Assembly (NCBI GenBank): GCA_937952155.1
Contig: CALFYH010000010.1
Coordinates: 1-9,271 of the forward strand
Direction: 5' to 3'
From: an uncultured Saprospiraceae bacterium
GTDB taxonomy: Bacteria > Bacteroidota > Bacteroidia > Chitinophagales > Saprospiraceae
DNA length: 9,271 nt
In this document: piece after piece, positions 8,396-9,271 of the stretch
Layout of the letters: every line of letters begins with the position of its first letter
Position numbering within the stretch: position 1 is the first letter of the stretch
The notes under the pieces: generated by a model
The model's database searches: none
What the model was told of the DNA's origin: nothing
Seen by the model: the letters and a program-made list of their open reading frames with translations, nothing else
Position numbers and translations under genes: made by a program

Positions 8396-8402
8396 TTGAT
8401 TT
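8386..8402. other. Junction between AT-rich Bacteroidota DNA and GC-rich proteobacterial DNA
   Basis: Left of this point, minus-strand codons continue surface protein C (FSGELPLGNH). Right of it, they continue a MarR-type helix-turn-helix (LGLSLGKIN). The stretch around 8386-8397 makes sense in both frames: INFLV for MarR and QFSGE for protein C. Base composition changes abruptly here from AT-rich to GC-rich. I see no inverted terminal repeats, target duplication, tRNA gene or integrase. Both genes are cut, which fits an assembly chimera or illegitimate joining better than a mobile-element insertion. Confidence 0.8.
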
Positions 8403-8508
8403 TCCCGAGTGAAAGGCCCAGTGCCTCGGCCAACTCACGCTGGGTAACGTCAGGATTGGCCTCGATGGCCTTGAGGACGCGGAAATGGGCTTGTTCTTCG
8501 GGGGTCAC
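8390..8508 (-). CDS. EPS-associated MarR-family transcriptional regulator, N-terminal fragment
   Basis: The frame starts at a GTG (8508-8506) and runs into the junction after about 39 residues. It begins VTPEEQAHFRVLKAIEANPD and continues TQRELAEALGLSLGKINF. This is the first part of a winged helix-turn-helix. The spacing and the wording QRELAxxLGxSLGKxN match the small MarR-type regulators annotated as EPS-associated, which are usually about 100-120 aa and often sit near exopolysaccharide or O-antigen genes. The recognition-helix end, wing and C-terminal helices are absent because the sequence switches to surface protein C. Read on in frame, it would meet a TAA at 8361-8359. A stop codon (TAG) lies 15 codons before the GTG and no ATG intervenes, so GTG is the best start, although no good Shine-Dalgarno precedes it. 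A palindromic candidate operator lies just upstream. Confidence 0.7.
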
Positions 8509-8544
8509 GGGTGATGTGGTCGGCTGGGATTGACGTTCATGGCT

Positions 8545-8565
8545 GAACTAGTTCGATTGACGAAC
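8545..8565. promoter_or_regulatory. Overlapping palindromes, candidate operator upstream of the MarR gene
   Basis: GAACTAGTTC (8545-8554) is a perfect 10-base palindrome. It overlaps GTTCGATTGACGAAC (8551-8565), an inverted repeat with 5-base arms and a 5-base spacer. The octamer GATTGACG also occurs twice in the same orientation, at 8528-8535 and 8555-8562. The cluster lies 37-57 bases upstream of the MarR GTG start and just downstream of the predicted -10 box. That is where a repressor, possibly the MarR protein itself, would bind. The symmetry is seen; the regulator is inferred. Confidence 0.45.
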
Positions 8566-8570
8566 GGCAG

Positions 8571-8598
8571 ATTGTAGGATGTTGCTTAGAAAATGCAA
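8571..8598 (-). promoter_or_regulatory. Candidate sigma-70-type promoter for the MarR gene
   Basis: On the minus strand, TTGCAT (8598-8593) is followed after 16 bases by TACAAT (8576-8571). The -10 box matches the consensus at five of six positions; the -35 box matches at only three of six. Transcription would start near 8564, inside or next to the palindrome cluster, and run into the MarR gene. This is a sequence-match prediction only. Confidence 0.4.
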
Positions 8599-8657
8599 GT
8601 GAAATGTCTCGCATCACGGCGCACATATTCTTTTTGGCGGGATGTTGCCTGCCTTCC

Positions 8658-9014
8658 TCACACCGCCAGTTCCGCCAGTGCCCTGCCCTGTTTGATCCAG
8701 GCATTAATCCAGGTCGGGGTCTTGCCGCGTCCGCTCCAGGTGAGTTCCTTCTGGTCGGGATGACGAAACTTGATGGGTACCGGCCGCCTCACCCGTTTGG
8801 CCGGGCCGCGTTTTGCAGGTGAGGCATGACTGCGGGTGCGCCGCGCGACCTCATGAATCGCGATGCCCCGCGCCCGGGCCAGGGCGGCGAATTCCTCGAA
8901 GAGACGGTCGCGCTCCTGCTCCCGACGCCTTTCCATTTCGTGGCCGAGCAATGTTTGCACCTGTTGCAGTTCCGGCAGGCCCAAGGGGCTGAAGAGTTTG
9001 CTGAAGTCGATCAT
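8658..9014 (-). CDS. H-NS histone-like nucleoid-structuring family protein (118 aa)
   Basis: Complete small gene. Residues about 12-55 are predicted helical and charged (LPELQQVQTLL, then an Arg/Glu-rich stretch), matching the oligomerisation part of H-NS proteins. Residues about 58-80 form a basic linker rich in Arg, Lys and Pro. The C-terminus has the family DNA-binding motif: FRHPDQKELTWSGRG followed by KTPTW and INAWIKQG. The SGRGKTP core corresponds to the minor-groove-binding loop (TWTGQGRTP in E. coli H-NS). The length is normal for the short beta- and gammaproteobacterial H-NS-like proteins. I choose the ATG at 9014-9012, which shares one base with the RepB-like stop codon; a GTG directly before it (9017-9015) would add one residue. 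GAGGAG eight bases ahead of the ATG is a good ribosome site. Such proteins silence AT-rich or foreign DNA; on mobile elements they often hide the element from the host. No convincing terminator follows. Confidence 0.88.
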   Translation of the reverse strand: MIDFSKLFSPLGLPELQQVQTLLGHEMERRREQERDRLFEEFAALARARGIAIHEVARRTRSHASPAKRGPAKRVRRPVPIKFRHPDQKELTWSGRGKTPTWINAWIKQGRALAELAV

Positions 9015-9271
9015 CACGCGGCCTCCTCGAAGGGGACGATGATGGCACCGGTCTGCGGCCCTACTGTTTCGGGCAAGCAGTCGGTTGCGGCTTCATATTC
9101 TCCTTCGGCCTCCTCGTCTGTCGGCTCATCCTGCCCATCCTGCGCCGCCAGCAGTTCAGCGGCGGCTTCGTCAATGGCGGCGGTGTCGACGATGAGTTGG
9201 AACTCGGCGAGGATTTCCGGCTGGTGCTGGTTGATGTAACGCCTGACGCCCGCGTTGGCGAGAAGTCGGGC
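9014..9271 (-). CDS. RepB/ParB-type plasmid partition protein, C-terminal end (cut by right window edge)
   Basis: The frame is open from base 9271 to a TGA at 9016-9014, giving 85 residues. It begins ARLLANAGVRRYINQHQPEI and continues LAEFQLIVDT. I recognise this as resembling the C-terminal helical region of plasmid partitioning RepB proteins (RepB family, related to ParB), where a similar stretch ends the conserved domain. The remaining 55 residues are Ala/Glu/Asp-rich and look disordered, ending GAIIVPFEEAA. The N-terminal ParB-like and helix-turn-helix parts would lie beyond the right edge and are not seen. The stop overlaps the start of the H-NS-like gene by one base (TGATG), so the two are probably co-transcribed and translationally coupled. 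Family members take part in plasmid or element segregation and regulation. The assignment rests on about 30 conserved-looking residues. Confidence 0.6.
   Translation of the reverse strand, partial: ARLLANAGVRRYINQHQPEILAEFQLIVDTAAIDEAAAELLAAQDGQDEPTDEEAEGEYEAATDCLPETVGPQTGAIIVPFEEAA

Larger units (their letters stand above)
8509..8657. other. Intergenic region between the H-NS-like and MarR genes
   Basis: This 149-base gap contains the candidate MarR promoter and palindromes described separately. The first bases past the H-NS stop can fold weakly: GGCAGG near 8650 with CCCGCC near 8640, one mismatch. A-residues rather than T-residues follow on the transcribed strand, so I do not call a terminator. 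The gap is less GC-rich than the flanking genes, as expected for a promoter region. Confidence 0.5.

Noticed and set aside
8380..8600. Mobile-element insertion at the composition switch
   Set aside because: I found no terminal inverted repeats, target-site duplication, transposase or integrase, and both genes are cut mid-frame.
8636..8657. Hairpin after the H-NS-like gene as an intrinsic terminator
   Set aside because: The stem has an internal mismatch, and on the transcribed strand it is followed by a run of A rather than T.
8604..8822. Plus-strand 72-codon frame
   Set aside because: It runs antisense to the end of the H-NS-like gene and shows no recognisable protein features.
8851..9048. 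Minus-strand 65-codon frame overlapping H-NS-like and RepB-like genes
   Set aside because: It is an alternative frame of the H-NS-like gene with low-complexity Arg/Pro/Gly content and no family motif.
8826..9239. Plus-strand open frame of 137 codons
   Set aside because: It is antisense to the H-NS-like and RepB-like genes. Its Ala/Ser-rich tail mirrors the Glu/Ala-rich RepB-like end, and GC-rich DNA often leaves such frames open by chance.

Overview
The window joins two unrelated pieces of DNA. Bases 1 to about 8395 are AT-rich and use few G/C third positions. They carry three large surface or secreted protein genes, all on the minus strand. Their features are typical of Bacteroidota, most like the Saprospiraceae: Cys-containing hyalin/Ig-like repeat arrays, a dockerin-like module around the shared motif LDLVHIQRHILGL, a cohesin-like module, a C-terminal sorting domain of the type IX secretion system (T9SS), and no Shine-Dalgarno sequences. 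The family assignment is inferred from architecture; no search was run.

Bases from about 8395 to 9271 are visibly GC-rich and proteobacterial in style. Reading along the minus strand, they hold the C-terminus of a RepB-type partition protein, a small complete H-NS family protein, and the start of a MarR-family regulator of the EPS-associated type. The RepB-like stop and the H-NS ATG share one base. A candidate promoter and palindromic operator lie just before the MarR gene.

Layout from left to right: a 5' part of surface protein A (1-1058, running off the left edge); a 106-base gap with a strong hairpin (1107-1148); complete surface protein B (1165-6189, 1674 aa); an AT-rich 475-base gap with phased T-tracts; the C-terminal part of surface protein C (6665 to about 8395); the junction; a MarR fragment (about 8390-8508); a 149-base gap with promoter and operator; the H-NS-like gene (8658-9014); and the RepB-like C-terminus (9014-9271).

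Proteins A, B and C are paralogues built from shuffled modules. They are probably exported by the Sec system, moved across the outer membrane by the T9SS and displayed or released, with roles such as adhesion or matrix building; that role is inference. The right-hand genes look like a piece of plasmid or integrated element.

The join cuts surface protein C and the MarR regulator at the same point, inside a short stretch readable in both frames, with no terminal repeats or integrase. The simplest reading is a chimeric assembly, for example of mixed-community DNA, or a very recent illegitimate recombination. No new multi-gene system is evident. The most notable items are the junction, the module shuffling, the dockerin-like plus cohesin-like pairing within single proteins, and the RepB-like/H-NS coupling.
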